From Lolium rigidum (Eukaryota; Streptophyta; Magnoliopsida; Poales; Poaceae), in assembly GCF_022539505.1 (NCBI RefSeq), contig NC_061510.1, positions 278,462,330 to 278,526,329 of the forward strand: a stretch of 64,000 bases of DNA, written 5' to 3'. The translations under genes and the position numbers were made by a program. Below the pieces are notes generated by a model. It was not told the DNA's origin. It worked only from the letters and a program-made list of their open reading frames with translations, and did not search any database. Numbering within the stretch: position 1 is the stretch's first letter; the number at the start of each line of letters is the position of its first letter. Shown here piece after piece: positions 43,690-54,967 of the stretch.

Positions 43690-44676
43690 TGGTGTTTGAT
43701 AACTATACCGCGGCTGCTAAGCCTTCTGATGCTTCGCGCGCCACCTCTTATTCGAGAGGAGTTCCTGTCAACGATTTTGCCGCTGATTCTTCATGCGCTG
43801 ACCTATCTCAAGAGTTAAGTGAACTTCGACAACAGCTTCAATCAATGAAGTGACACCTGTTGTTATTATGGACCAGTCCCAAAAATCTTTGGATCGTGAA
43901 CGAGCTGCGCTTCAACAGGCCCAAGAAGCTCTGAAGTTGAAAGAAACTGCTACTGCCGAAGCTTTACGCGCCACCAACCGCGAAGAATATATGCTTGACC
44001 TTTTAAACGATGCAAGTTTGGATATGGCGGGTAAGCTTTACCTCTTTACTCTCTTCCTTTTACTATCCGTATGTGTCTTTTTCACGCCTCATTGTTCCCT
44101 TTAACATGATTAGGCTCCTTCTTGGACGCTGCTGCCGAAGATCAGCGTGTTGATGCAAGATCCGAGGTTCTTGTTCGACTTGCTTTGCAAAACGATGTTG
44201 ACTTGTGGTCTAACCCAGACTGCACCCGTCGAATTGTACGATTCCAAGACCGCACGGCTTCGGTTCGGGAGTATCTTGAATTCTGCACGAGCACACTGTC
44301 CATGGTTTACAATGCCATGTTTCCTCGGAATCCTCAGCCTAAAACTCTTCCTGACTTGATGAACAAATTCAAGAGTGTTCGAATCCATGGATTTGTGAAG
44401 GCTCAATTAATGGCTGGTGCTAGATTTGCTTTGATCTGGCTGAAAATTTGCCACCCGAAGCTAGACTTGGACAATGTTATCAATGTTTGCCAATCCAAGT
44501 TGAAACAGAGGAGAAAAAACGTCGACAAACTCAACGATGTTGTGACGCCTATTGCCGAGATAATGATTGAAGATCTTCTAAAGTGGGATGCCACTTTCTT
44601 CATGGAATACCATTATGCTGATGCCATGGATGCTTCTGCGGAAGGTGAAAGAATAAATATAGATGACTTCATATAG
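43690..44676 (+). pseudogene. Element C antisense gene 2: coiled-coil protein, spliced
   Basis: Starts after the acceptor at 43689 with VFDNYTAAAKPSDASRATSY and QELSELRQQLQSMK, where a TGA stops the frame at 43851-43853. It is followed by a heptad-like coiled coil (RERAALQQAQEALKLKETA, ATNREEYMLDLLND) to a GT donor at about 44031, and resumes after an AG at about 44113 (FLDAAAEDQRVDARSEVLVR). The last 184 codons contain LWSNPDCTRRIVRFQDRTA, YLEFCTSTLSMVYNAMFPRN and GFVKAQLMAGARFALIWLKI, ending DDFI at 44674-44676. It resembles the C-terminal part commonly found downstream of the Transposase_28-type domain in grass proteins, so it may be the tail of gene 1 or a second gene. I do not know its function. 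Confidence 0.6.
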
Positions 44677-45090
44677 GTCTTGTCTTCTTTTTCTGCTGTC
44701 GCGTTTTATCTGAAACAAAGGAGAAATTTTGTATATTGCAAGAACCATGTATTGTATATATTGCGAGACTTTATGTAAATTTATCAGTATGACTCTCTTT
44801 GTTGTGGCTTTATTTTTTCGCGAGGCTTGTTATAAAACCAAGGCGTTGTTTTTTGCGAGTGTCGAGTATATTGGAAAAATTTCGGGTAGAAGCCCCCGGG
44901 CCTTGCTTGCAAAAGAATCATATTCCATCAATATTTTTATTTCAATCATACTATATTGCAGCTTCGCAAGCTCGCCTCATTAAAAACCTTTCAGCCCCAC
45001 TCGGTGCCCTGAAAGGAAAAGAGTGCGTCTGAAAACTTGCGAGCTATTTGGATACAATGTATGTTTACAAAGATTTTCTTTGTCTTCTAG
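44677..45090. other. Element C spacer between convergent antisense gene and pol
   Basis: Non-coding; transcripts of antisense gene 2 and pol would converge here. It contains AGAAGCCCCCGGGCCTTGCTTGC at about 44890, related to the tract next to the LTR (AGTAGCCCCCGAG...TTGCTTG). Confidence 0.5.
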
Positions 45091-46202
45091 GCGTAGAACC
45101 GCCGTAGCTGCGCCACGTTTCACGGGTTCCCTTCTTCCTTGCCCGATTTTTTGTCCTTCAATCTGTAGGCTCCTCCTGGGATAACTTCTGTAACGATGTA
45201 TGGACCTATCCATGGAGACTCGAATTTTTCATGACTGTCCTGAGTGAGTCGAAGAACCAAGTCGCCAACCTGAAAGGACCTTGGTCGCAAGCATCGACTA
45301 TGGTATTTTTCAGATTCTGTTGATATGTGGTGACTCTCGACAGCACCTCGTCCCTGGCTTCATCGAGTGCGTCAACGTCATCTTCTAGCGCCTTCCTTGA
45401 GGTCTCTTCCTCATATTCTGCAACTCTCGGAGAATTATGCTCTATTTTTATCGGGAGCACTGCCTTCGCTCCATGGACCAGAAAGAATGGAGTTTCTTGC
45501 GTTGCTGTGTTGGGCGTTGTTCTTATGCTCCAAAGCACACTAGGCAACTCATCGACCCAAGTATGTCGAGCTTTTTCCAATGGTGTTAACAGACACTTCT
45601 TGATGCCGTTGCAGATGATGTCATTTGCTTTTTCGACTTGGCCATTGGTTTGCGGGTGCGCCACTGATGCGAAGTGAGTTTGATGCCTACGTCTTCACAA
45701 TATGCCTTGAATTCTTTAGAGGTGAAGTTGCTGCCGTTGTCCATGACTATGCTGTTTGGGACGCCAAATCGAAAAACTATGCCTTTGATGAAACTCACCA
45801 CTGATGCTGCATCTGCCAAAGTTACTGGTACTGCTTCGATCAATTTGGTAAACTTGTCGACAGCTACTAGCAAATATACGTACCCCCTGGCCAGGCCTTG
45901 TGTAGTTTCCCCATCATATCAAGCCCCCATTGTGCGAAGGGCCAAGATAATGGAATTGGCATCAACTCTGCTGCCGGAGAATGAGGTTTTGCCGCGAATC
46001 TCTGGCACACGTTGCACGTGCGAACTATGTCTTTCGCGTCCTCTATTGCCGTTAGCCAATAAAATCCTGCCCTAAAAACTTTGGCTGCTATTGCTCGGCT
46101 GCTTGCGTGGTGACCGCACACTCCTTCGTGCACATCTTTCAGTATGATTCATCATTCCTCGGGTGTGACGCACCTTTGCAATACTCCTGATATGCTTCAT
46201 TT
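45091..46202 (-). pseudogene. pol: Element C integrase
   Basis: Right to left: zinc finger with MHEGVCGHHASSRAIAAK and CNVCQRFAAK (46133-45960), then LMPIPLSWPFAQWGLDMMGKL with the first catalytic Asp. Next are VDKFTKLIEAVPV, the second Asp in IVMDNGSNFTSKEFK (about 45735) and Glu in NGQVEKANDII (about 45645). LWSIRTTPNTATQETPFFLV and a C-terminal part ending NPWNV-type residues close to 45091 follow. Frameshifts occur near 45880, 45670 (the YHPQ region before the Glu reads as HQW in one frame and MAHPQTNG in the other), 45300 and 45210. Not functional. Confidence 0.88.
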
Positions 46203-46705
46203 CTATAATTCCCCTTTTACCACGGTAAATGCCTTAGATCGTCGGATGACTCGTCTTGCCTCGACTGGATCTTCGGGTATCTCTTTTCTTGTGATGTATG
46301 CCACATAAGCCTGCATCCAAGGAACTTGTGCCATCATAACTTCATGTGGTTCTTCCTCATCCTCCGATATATTTGCCTCTGACTTCGCTGGAGCCCCCAA
46401 GTCTTTCTTGGGTTTCTCCTTTTTCTTCGGCTGCTTCGGTATTTTCTTCGGCTTGCTGGACCTCTCACTTATCTCCTCCCAAAATACGCCAGGTGGTATC
46501 AGCAGGCATTGCGACCCGATATTCGCCAAAACATTGGCTTCATCGTTGCTGAGTCTGCTGATATGGTTAACTTCACAACCGTCAAAGAGTTTTTCGAGTT
46601 CATTGTAGACTTCTTTGTATGCAATCATGCTGTCATTGACTGCGTCGCACTTGTTCATCACCTGCTGAGCTACCAACTGAGAGTCGCCAAAGATTTTAAG
46701 GCGAG
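46203..46705 (-). pseudogene. pol: Element C archaeal-type RNase H, C-terminal part
   Basis: Starts at the E insertion point with TRLKIFGDSQLVAQQVMNKC and continues through NELEKLFDGCEVNHISRLSN, DEANVLANIGS, then an acidic/Lys-Pro-rich linker (KKEKPKKDLGAPAKSEANIS) towards integrase. The N-terminal part (FDGSKRLEGAGAGVILVSP, NNEAEYEAHIHGMKMAKACG) is at 63123-63430. Frame and residues join once element E and one TAGCA are discounted. Confidence 0.88.
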
Positions 46706-46710
46706 TAGCA

Positions 46711-48110
46711 TGATGACCCACAAGTATAGGGATCGCAACAGTCTTCGAGGGAAGTAAAACCCAATTTATTGATTCGACACAAGGGGAGACAAAGAATACT
46801 TGAAAGCCTTAACAGCGGAGTTGTCAATTCAGCTGCACCTGGAAACAGACTTGCTCGCAGAAGTTTATCAGTAGCAACAGTTTTATATCAGTAGCAGTAG
46901 TGAAATATCAGCAGCAGAGTAACAAAGACAGCAGTAGTGATTATAGTAAACAGCTGGATTAAAATACTGTAGGCATAGGGATGGATGACGGGCATTGCAT
47001 GGATGAGAGAAACTCATGTAACAATCAAGATAGGGCATTTGCAGATAATAATAAAACGGTATCCAAGTACAAATCAATCAATAGGCATGTGTTCCATATT
47101 TAGTCTTACGTGCTCGCAATGAGAAACTTGCACAACATCTTTTGTCCTACCAGCCGGTGGCAGCCAGGTCTCTAGGGAATCTACTGGATATTAAGGTACT
47201 CCTTTTAATAGAGTACCGGAGCAAAGCATTAACACTCCATGAACACATGTGATCCTCACATCACCGCCTTCCCCTCCGGTTGTCCCAATTTCTGTCACTT
47301 TGGGGCCCCGGGTTCCAGACAGCGACATGTGTATACAACTTGCAGGTAAGATCATAAAACAATGAATATCATCATGAAACAATAACATGTTCGGATCTGA
47401 GATCATGGCACTCGGGCCCTAGTGACAAGCATTAAGCATAACAAGTTGCAACAATATCATAAAAGCACCAACAACGGATACTAGACACTATGCCCTAACA
47501 ATCTTATGACTATTACATGACCAATCTCATCCAATCCCTACCATCCCCTTCAGCCTACAGCGGGGGAATTACTCACACATGGATGGGGGAAACATGGCTG
47601 GTCGATGGAGAGGCGTCGGTGGTGATGATGGCGATGATCTCCTCCACTTCCCCGTCCCGCGAGGTGCCGTAACGGAGTTTCGGTCCGAGACGGAGTTTCG
47701 CGATGGTGGCGGCGTCATCGGATGGTTTCTGGCGACTTTTACTTCTCGTCTCGCGTTTTTAGATCAAAACCCTTAAGTAGTCCAAAGGGGGCGTCAGAGG
47801 CCAGCCGAGGGGGCCACACGCTAGGGCGGCGCCCCCCCCCCCCTCCAGGCCGCGCCGTCCTAGTGTGTGGGGGCCCTGGGCCTCCCCCAGGCCTGCCCTT
47901 CTGGCTCCGTGAATCTTCTGGAAAAATAAGCCCTTCGACATAAATTCCGAGGATTTTCCTGAAAGTTGGATTTCTGCACAAAAACGAGACACCGCAGCAA
48001 TTACCGCTGAAAACAGCGTTAGTCCGTGTTAGTTGTATCCAAAATACACAAATTAGAGGCAAAACAATAGCAAAAGTGTTCGGGAAAGTAGATACGTTTT
48101 GGACGTATCA
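46711..48110 (-). repeat. Element E 3' LTR
   Basis: 1400 bp in plus coordinates TGATGACCCAC to GGACGTATCA. It pairs with 61717-63117. A CAGTAG/CAGCAG-rich stretch at about 46868-46935 differs from CGATAG/CGACGG in the other copy. GC-rich promoter-like block at 47780-47920. Confidence 0.92.
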
Positions 48111-48127
48111 ACTCCCCCAAGCTTAGC
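48111..48127 (-). other. Polypurine tract of element E
   Basis: On the minus strand TAAGCTTGGGGGAGT directly precedes the LTR. A second copy of the motif (CTAAGCTTGGGGGGAGG) is at 50426-50442. Confidence 0.8.
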
Positions 48128-50461
48128 TTATTGCTTGTCCTCAAGCAATTCAGTTAACAACTGAGTGCGATAAAAGAACTTTCACGAACACATTTGTTCA
48201 TATGATGTAAATATTCTCATGATATGGCAAGTACTTAAGCAATTCATAATAAGATTCATGCAAATAAAATCATCTAATAGCTATGTCAATCATGGAAAAG
48301 GTACCAACAAATTAACAATAAGCATCATGAATCATGTCTATTAGCAGGATTGCAATGTTCATAAAAGGATATGATAAAGTGGTATCTCGCTTTCCCGTAT
48401 TTGTACAGCAAAACATAAATGCCCGGGCACCTTTGAAGTTCATGGAAAGACTGGAAGTAGAGATTATCAAAGATAAAAGCATCAAAGTTATACCACAAAT
48501 TAATCACATTTTGGGACAAGCATATTATACTAAGAATGATAGTTGTGCTCTCAAGAAAGTGCTTAAAGAAAGGATGGTGACTCAACATAAAAGTAAAAGA
48601 TCGGCCCTTCGCAGAGGGAAGCAGGGATTAACATGTGCTAGAGCTTTTCGTTTTTCTAAAGACAGAAGTAAAATGGTTTTGAGAGGTGTTTGTTGTTGTC
48701 AACGAATGATAGTGGGTACTCTAACTACCTCATCAACCAGACTTTCAAGAGCGGCTCCCATGAAGGACGTTATCTCTACCATCAAGGTAGATCATCCCTC
48801 TTCTCTTTTGTTTACACATATATTTTAGTTTCATTATGGATGACACTCCCCCCAACCTTTGCTTACACAAGCCATGGCTAACCGAATCCTCGGGTGCCTT
48901 CCATCAATCTCATACCATGGAGGAGTGTCTATTTGCAATTTAAGTTGCTTACTGATAAATCAGGGCAATTCATGTGAAGAGAATTATTGATGAAAGTTAA
49001 TTAATTGGGGCTGGGAACCCCGTTGCCGGCTCTTTTTGCAAAATTATTGGATAAGCGGATGTGCCACTAGTCCATTGGTGAAAGTCCGTCCGGAGTAAAT
49101 GACAAGATTGAAAGATAAACACCACATACGTCCTCATGAGCTATAAAACATTAACACAAATTGAGAAGCATTTTGAAGGTTTAAAGGTAGCACATGAGAA
49201 TTTACTTGGAATGGTTTGAAATGCCATGTATAGGTATTTATGGTGGACACTCTGGAATAACTTGGTTTCAGGGGTTTAGAAGCACGAGCAGCGTTCCCGC
49301 TCAGTACAAGTGAAGGCTAGCAATAGACTGGGAAGCGACAATCAAGAGAGCAATAACTATCATAATCATGCTTGCGGCAAAATAAATTAACAGAGGCATA
49401 AAAGTGATACAAGAACTCTGAGGCAAAATAAATCATCGAGGCTTGATTGACTTTTGTTCAGTCATGTGCATGCGTGAGCATGTGCCAAGTCGATTCAAGT
49501 GAATTATTCAGAGGAGGATACCACAATGTCATATCTATCTATGAATAAAGCAATACAAGCAAATATTTATGACATGCTACTCATATTAATAAATTGGAGC
49601 TAAACATGAGAGATCATGAACTGCTAGACTTTCTTAATTGACATATACCTCACATGAACCAACTAAGCATGCTCACATGGATGAGTATATGTACAAAAAA
49701 GAAAACAAATAGAGTTCATAACAGCCTCTCACCACAGTCGGATTGTCGTAGATCGTCATTATTGCCTTTCACTTGTGTAGCTTGAATAATATGGAATGAA
49801 AACCAAGCTCCAACCACCGAAGACCACTGAACTCCATAATGAACTTTACAAAACCAAAGAAGAACAACAAATATTTTTGGTGTTTTTGGGTTAGAAACAA
49901 GAACAAAAGGAAACAAGCAAACAAAGCAAAATCTTTTTTGGATTTTCTCATAGCAACCAATGATAGTAAATAAGGTAAAATAGGAACAGAGAACCAAATA
50001 AACAAATGGTGAAGAGAAACAACAGAAATATTTTTGGTCTTTTTGTGTTTTAGGAAAAAAACAAAGCAAAAACAAGAGAATGAAAACTAGAAGAAACGCA
50101 GAAAAGCAGGATGGCAGAAATCTGCCAAAACCTGACAGCAGTACAGAAATCGATTTTTACAAAAATCTTCCGTTGCTCAGTTCGAAAAGTGATCAACTAA
50201 TGAAAGTTATATAACAACCTGGGGAACATGCACAAAAATTTTCAACTCAAAATAACGTTCTGGCTGTGCGCACGAATTTTTATAGTAACAGCCCAGAATC
50301 TGTTTTCAGGCAGCACTTCCCCAAATATCATCTCCCTCTTATTAGAAAACCACTTCAAGAAGCTAAACAAGTATATACAAGTATCCAGCAACCATAATAT
50401 GCAAAGAATGAGTGATGCCGGTATACCTCCCCCCAAGCTTAGGCTTTAGCCTAAGTGGAGA
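48128..50461 (-). other. Element E 3' non-coding region
   Basis: About 2.3 kb with only short, low-complexity frames on both strands. It ends (right side) with an inverted repeat CCTAAGC/GCTTAGG-type block around the second polypurine-like motif (50426-50455, AAGCTTAGGCTTTAGCCTAAG). I see no pol remnant here. Confidence 0.6.
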
Positions 50462-51679
50462 TCATTCCCAGCAAGGGTCAGGGTTCCATGCCGGCGAGTC
50501 GTACATGGCGTGATCATAATAAAGTCCTTGTGCAGAAGAATAGCGTGGAGGCTCCGTATGCCCAAAGTGTTGATGCGAAGAACTTGCTGCATCGGATGAC
50601 GAGTCGAGGTGTTCCTCGGCTTCCTTCGTGCCGCCTCTTGCATGATGGCCATCTCCCTCCAAGTATGCATTCAGTTCACCTTCTGTGACTGACAAATTCT
50701 TCCTGGAATCAAAGTTAAACAGAACATGTGCAGGCAATCCTACTAGATTTTCAGTTCTCTTAGTTGTTCTCCAAGTTTTCTTATAAAATGTTATCTTGTA
50801 AGACAGGTTACTCAAGTTAGACGAATCAGAAACAAATTCATGTTTAATCATGGAGACTATGTCAAGTTTTTCTACGGAAAGCTGAATATCAAGATGGTGA
50901 GGTTCTACACCATGCATAGCTAATAAACGAGAGGCGATGGAACCTCCGCAAATTCCTCCCCTCTCACGGTTAGTAGTAAGTCTATAGGCTATCAAAGCTC
51001 CCAAGTTATAAGTCATATCACCTTGTAATGCAGCAGCTAGTAAAGCTAAATCTTGGATACATAACTTACTTGCATTCTTTCTAGCAAGAACGCACTTGGT
51101 GATGAAATAAGCAAAGTAACGAATGGCTGGGAGTTGAATACTACTGATTTTACCACCATCCTCTGAGAAGCTTCTTCCATGACAAATCATCTTATAGAGA
51201 TTCAAGAGCTCTTACGGCGATCCCCTCATCTTCTCGCACGATCCCCATTGCGGCACTCTAATGGCTGCACAAAAATCATTGAAAGGCAAGTTGACAATTT
51301 TATTATAAATTTTGTACCGAACCATGGGGTTAGATTGAGACCAATTGAATTCAAAATCCTGCACTACGGACATAGTCAATTTTGCATATTGGCATGGTTC
51401 ACCAACAACAAAATCATTCAATCATGCACGGAAGATTAGATCCTGAACATCTCGCAAGATTCCTGCACTTCTCATAAAATCTGTGCACGGGTAGTAAGAG
51501 GGGTATACTCCCTCCTCGCGGTTAACTCTCATGACTTGTTGCACCTCCAATTCTTGTTGATTTAGTTGATGACTATTCCACTCCATTTTCTGAAATTTTT
51601 CAACAAACAATATAAAATTTGATTTGGTGACATATAATTGAGGAAAACTACTATAGGAGCTTGCTAGAGTACTAATCAT
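50462..51679 (-). pseudogene. Element E extra ORF downstream of protease (Athila ORF / env position)
   Basis: A single reading frame of about 406 codons from ATG 51679, broken by TGA at 51422-51424 and TAA at 51212-51214. Blocks: YPSYYPCTDFMRSAGILRD, VVGEPCQYAKLTMSVVQDF, LPFNDFCAAIRVPQWGS, SFSEDGGKISSIQLPAIRYF, CVLARKNASKLCIQDLALLA, GALIAYRLTTNRERGGICGG. The tail is Glu/Asp/Ser/His-rich. This resembles the plant-specific Athila ORF1-type protein found as many hypothetical proteins in wheat. In complete Athila elements the extra ORF between pol and the 3' LTR is often called env-like; I see no clear signal peptide or membrane span. Function unknown. Confidence 0.7.
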
Positions 51680-51929
51680 GCATTAAAACTAGTTTTTACC
51701 ACTTAGAACAAGCATGCAAGCTCACTAAACATGTTACCTACAGCAGCAAAATATTCAAGATATACTCAACCAAACAAAATTCTACTTGGATAATCGGAGG
51801 AGTCACATACCGGAGAGCAAATGTACCAAATTTCATACAGAAATCTGGGCTGAGCAAAGAGATCGAGAAATCTTGAGCTCTTGAGCAGAAACGCGAGTGA
51901 GAGAAAGCTGGTGCGAGTTTTTTCGGGAG

Positions 51930-52150
51930 AGAGAAGAGAATGGGAGGAAGAGATGAAGTGGTGGGGCAAGGAGGGCCCCACACAACAGGGTGGCGCGCCC
52001 CCCTTGCTGGCCGCGCCGGCCTGTGGGGTGCCACCCTGGGGTGCCCCACTGGTCATCCCCAGGTGCTCCCAGGTGCGTCTTCGAAAAATAAGACCAACGG
52101 TATAATTTTTGTAAATTTTTGAAAACTTTGAAAAATGCACATTTCTAGAT
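51930..52150 (-). promoter_or_regulatory. LTR-like GC-rich block upstream of element E extra ORF
   Basis: Plus-strand order: GGGCCCCACAC, GGCGCGCCCCCC, GGCCGCGCC, a second GC-rich stretch, then GAAAAATAAG, an A/T stretch and a TGCACA. The same order of elements is in E's LTR (47810-47990: GGGGGCCACACG, GGCGGCGCCCCC, GGCCGCGCC, GAAAAATAAG, TTTCTGCACA). It is probably a diverged internal copy of an LTR promoter module, placed where it could drive the extra ORF. Confidence 0.45.
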
Positions 52151-52370
52151 GTCAAAATTATTATTACTGGGCAGAAAAAGATTTTCGAACCTCTAAACAA
52201 CTTAGGCACATTGCAAAACAAGTGGTACTACAGCAAGCAAAACAAGTGGAGGAAGAAAGAAATGTTGTTTAGCTCTTCTATGCATATAAAATATACTTGT
52301 TAACAAGGTTGATCAAGTCTTGCCACCAAATAATTTTACATGTCATAAGAAGAAATAAACCTCAAATCAA

Positions 52371-54239
52371 TCATGTTACCTTATATTGTATTGATACGGA
52401 TCCAATCACAATAGTTTGATATCCTTCTTTGAGATCATATATAGGACAATCAATAACTCCCACTTGGACAGTTCTTGAATTGGAAATTGTATTAACTCCA
52501 CATATTTTATCAGTCTTCTTGGGAAAATAGACGGTATGTTCCTTGTCATCAACATTAAAAGTGACTTTTCCTTTATTGCAATCAATAACAGCCCCTGCAG
52601 TATTAAGAAAGGGTCTCCCAAGAATAATGGACATATTATCATCTTCAGGCATTTCCAACACAACAAAATCAGTTAATATTAAGCAGTTTTGAGTAACTTG
52701 AACAGGAACATCCTCACATACACCAACAGGAATAGCAGTAGATTTATCAGCCATTTGCAAAGATATATCAGTCGGTATCAACTTATCTAAATAAAGTCTC
52801 TTATAAAGAGAAAAAGGCATAACACTAACTCCCGCTCCCAAATCACATAGAGCAGTTCTAACATAATTATTCTTGATGGAACAAGGAATAGTTGGTCTAC
52901 CTGGGTCGCCAAGCTTCTTTCGAACCTTGCCATTGAAAGAGTAATTAGCAAGCATAGTGGAAATCTCCTCATTAGGAATTTTCCTTTTGTTAGTGACAAT
53001 ATCTTTCATATACTTTGAATAAGGAGGCAATTTAATAGCATCAGTCAAAGGGATTTGCAGGAATAAAGGTTTCATCCAATCACAACATTTATTATAGTGT
53101 TCTTCTTCCTTTGATTTTAGTTTCTTAGCAGGAAAGGGCATTTGCTTTTGAACCCAAGGTTCTCTTTCATTACCATGTTTCTCAGCAATAAAATCTTCTT
53201 TAGTATACTTTTTATTCTTAACATGCTTTTCAGGTTCATTTTCAACCTCTTCTTTATCAGGAGCATCATTCTTATCATTATCTTTATCATGTTCATTACC
53301 ACTTTCAGTTTCAGCATCATAAATAGAAATACTATTAGGATCATTAACAGGTTCAGAGGATTCTACAACATTCTTATGTTTCTTTTTCTTTTTCTTAGAA
53401 GGAGCACTAGTTTCAGTTCGTTGAGAATCTTGTTCAACTCTTTTGGGATGCCCCTCAGGATATAGAGGATCCTGAGTAGAAACACCACCTCTAGTTGTTA
53501 CTTCATAAGCATGTTTTTCTTTAGAATTATTTTTTAACAAGTCATTTTGCACTTTAGTGAGTTGATCAATTTGAGTTTGAAACATATGAAAATGTTTAAC
53601 AAGCATCTTAACATCATTGGAGGTTCTCTCCACAATATCATGCAATTCACTAATAGCTCGAGAATTTTCCATTAAATGATTCTCTACTCTCATATTAAAA
53701 TTATTTTGCTTAACAATATAATTATCAAACTCATCTAAGAATTGTGCAGGAGGTTTTGAATACGGAATATCTTCCCTAGTAAAGCGTTGAAGAGAGTGTA
53801 CCTCAATCATGGATGAAGGGGGAGTTATCTTACTTAAATCTTCTATAGGAGGTAAATTCTTCACATCTTCAGGTTTAATACCCTTCTCTTTAAGAGACTT
53901 CTTAGCTTCCCTCATATCTTCATCATTTAATTTAATCATACCCCTCTTCTTCGGTATTGGTGTCGGGGTTGGTTCAGGTGTAGTCCAATCATCATGATTC
54001 CGGCCTATTTTAGCCAATAATTCTTCAGCTTCAGTCCGGAGTTCTTTTCCTGAAAACACAACCAAGCACAACTATCCAAATATGCTCTAGACTCAATGGT
54101 TAGTCCACTATAAAATATATCAAGTAAATCATGCTTTTCCAAATCATGTCCAGTGTCGAGCTACGATAAGAGAGCAAAATCTTGCCCAAGCTTCGAGCAA
54201 CTTCTCTCCATCTTCCTGGTCAAAGCTATAAATTTTCTC
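52371..54239 (-). pseudogene. gag-pro: Element E Gag C-terminal part and protease
   Basis: The main frame is 52371-54071. It starts in Gag (AEELLAKIGRNHDDWTTPEP, matching the end of the Athila gag domain), has a long charged linker (Lys, Glu, Asn and Asp-rich, with TRGGVSTQDPLYPEGHPKR) and then the protease: AMLANYSF-type region, TALCDLGAGVSVMPFSLYKR (catalytic Asp at about 52845), SIILGRPFLNTAGAVIDCNK. The gene stops at TGA 52371 right after the protease, with no RT. Between 54071 and 54239 the Gag reading continues in other frames (SFDQEDGEKLLEAWARFCSL), showing two or more frameshifts. Confidence 0.88.
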
Positions 54240-54962
54240 GCAAAGCAATATGTTGAGCACTAGCAGGAAAGTATTTCCGAAAGAAAACATCAAGTAAACC
54301 ACTTGGACTATCAATAGAACCAGGAGGCAAACTATTATACCAAGTTTTAGCATCATCCTTTAATGAGAAAGGAAAAAATTTAGCAACAAAATAAGTACGC
54401 ATCTTAACATCATCAGAAAACAAGCTACTCAAAGTAGAAAGCTCATTCATGTGTTCTACAGCACTTTCTTTTTCAGTACCACAAAAAGGTGTTTTCTCAA
54501 CAATAGCTATATGAGATAGATCAAGAGAAAAATCATAATCCTTATCCTTAATGTTTATAGGAGATGTGGCAAATTTAGGATCAGAAGACAGTTTATATCT
54601 AACAGAATGTTGTGCAAGCAACTTTTTAATTTTTCTTGCATCAGTAGTAGCATTGCATTTATCAATAAAATCATCATCAAGTTCCACATAATCCTCATCA
54701 GGATCATCACTAGAGTATTCAACAGACTCAGGTGAATTAACAGGTGTAGCAGCATTTTCATTAGGAGTTTCAGTATTTTCAATTTGTCTAGACCTAGCAA
54801 TTGTAGCATCTAGAAAAGATCCTAACAAACCACTATCATCAAGCACAGCAGAAGCATCATCAAAGTTATAAGAGGAATTTTCAGATTCAGCAGAAGTACC
54901 AGCATTTGAAGTTTGTGGTGGTGAAACAAGTTTACTTATCACAGATGGTGAATCAAGAGCAG
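54240..54962 (-). pseudogene. gag: Element E Gag, central part
   Basis: Reading from the F junction: AALDSPSVISKLVSPPQTS, DASAVLDDSGLLGSFLDATI, DEDYVELDDDFIDKCNATTD, KKLLAQHSVRYKLSSD, then the conserved Athila gag block (CGTEKESAVEHMNELSTL, FFPFSLKDDAKTWYNSLPPG, LDVFFRKYFPASAQH). A frameshift near 54240 ends it. Residues 1-25 are at 61554-61629 on the far side of element F; the frames agree. Confidence 0.9.
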
Positions 54963-54967
54963 CAGAG

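Noticed and set aside
47739..48062. Pro/Gly-rich frames in the LTRs of E (and 62749-63069)
   Set aside because: They lie in the GC-rich promoter part of the LTR and are not kept between the two LTR copies.
49716..50075. Phe/Cys-rich 119-codon minus frame in E's 3' region
   Set aside because: AT-rich, low-complexity, overlapping another frame of the same kind; no start context or similarity.
53142..53465. Hydrophobic plus-strand frame that looks like a membrane protein
   Set aside because: It is the complement of the Lys/Glu/Asn-rich linker of E's Gag; AT-rich antisense gives Phe/Ile/Leu runs.
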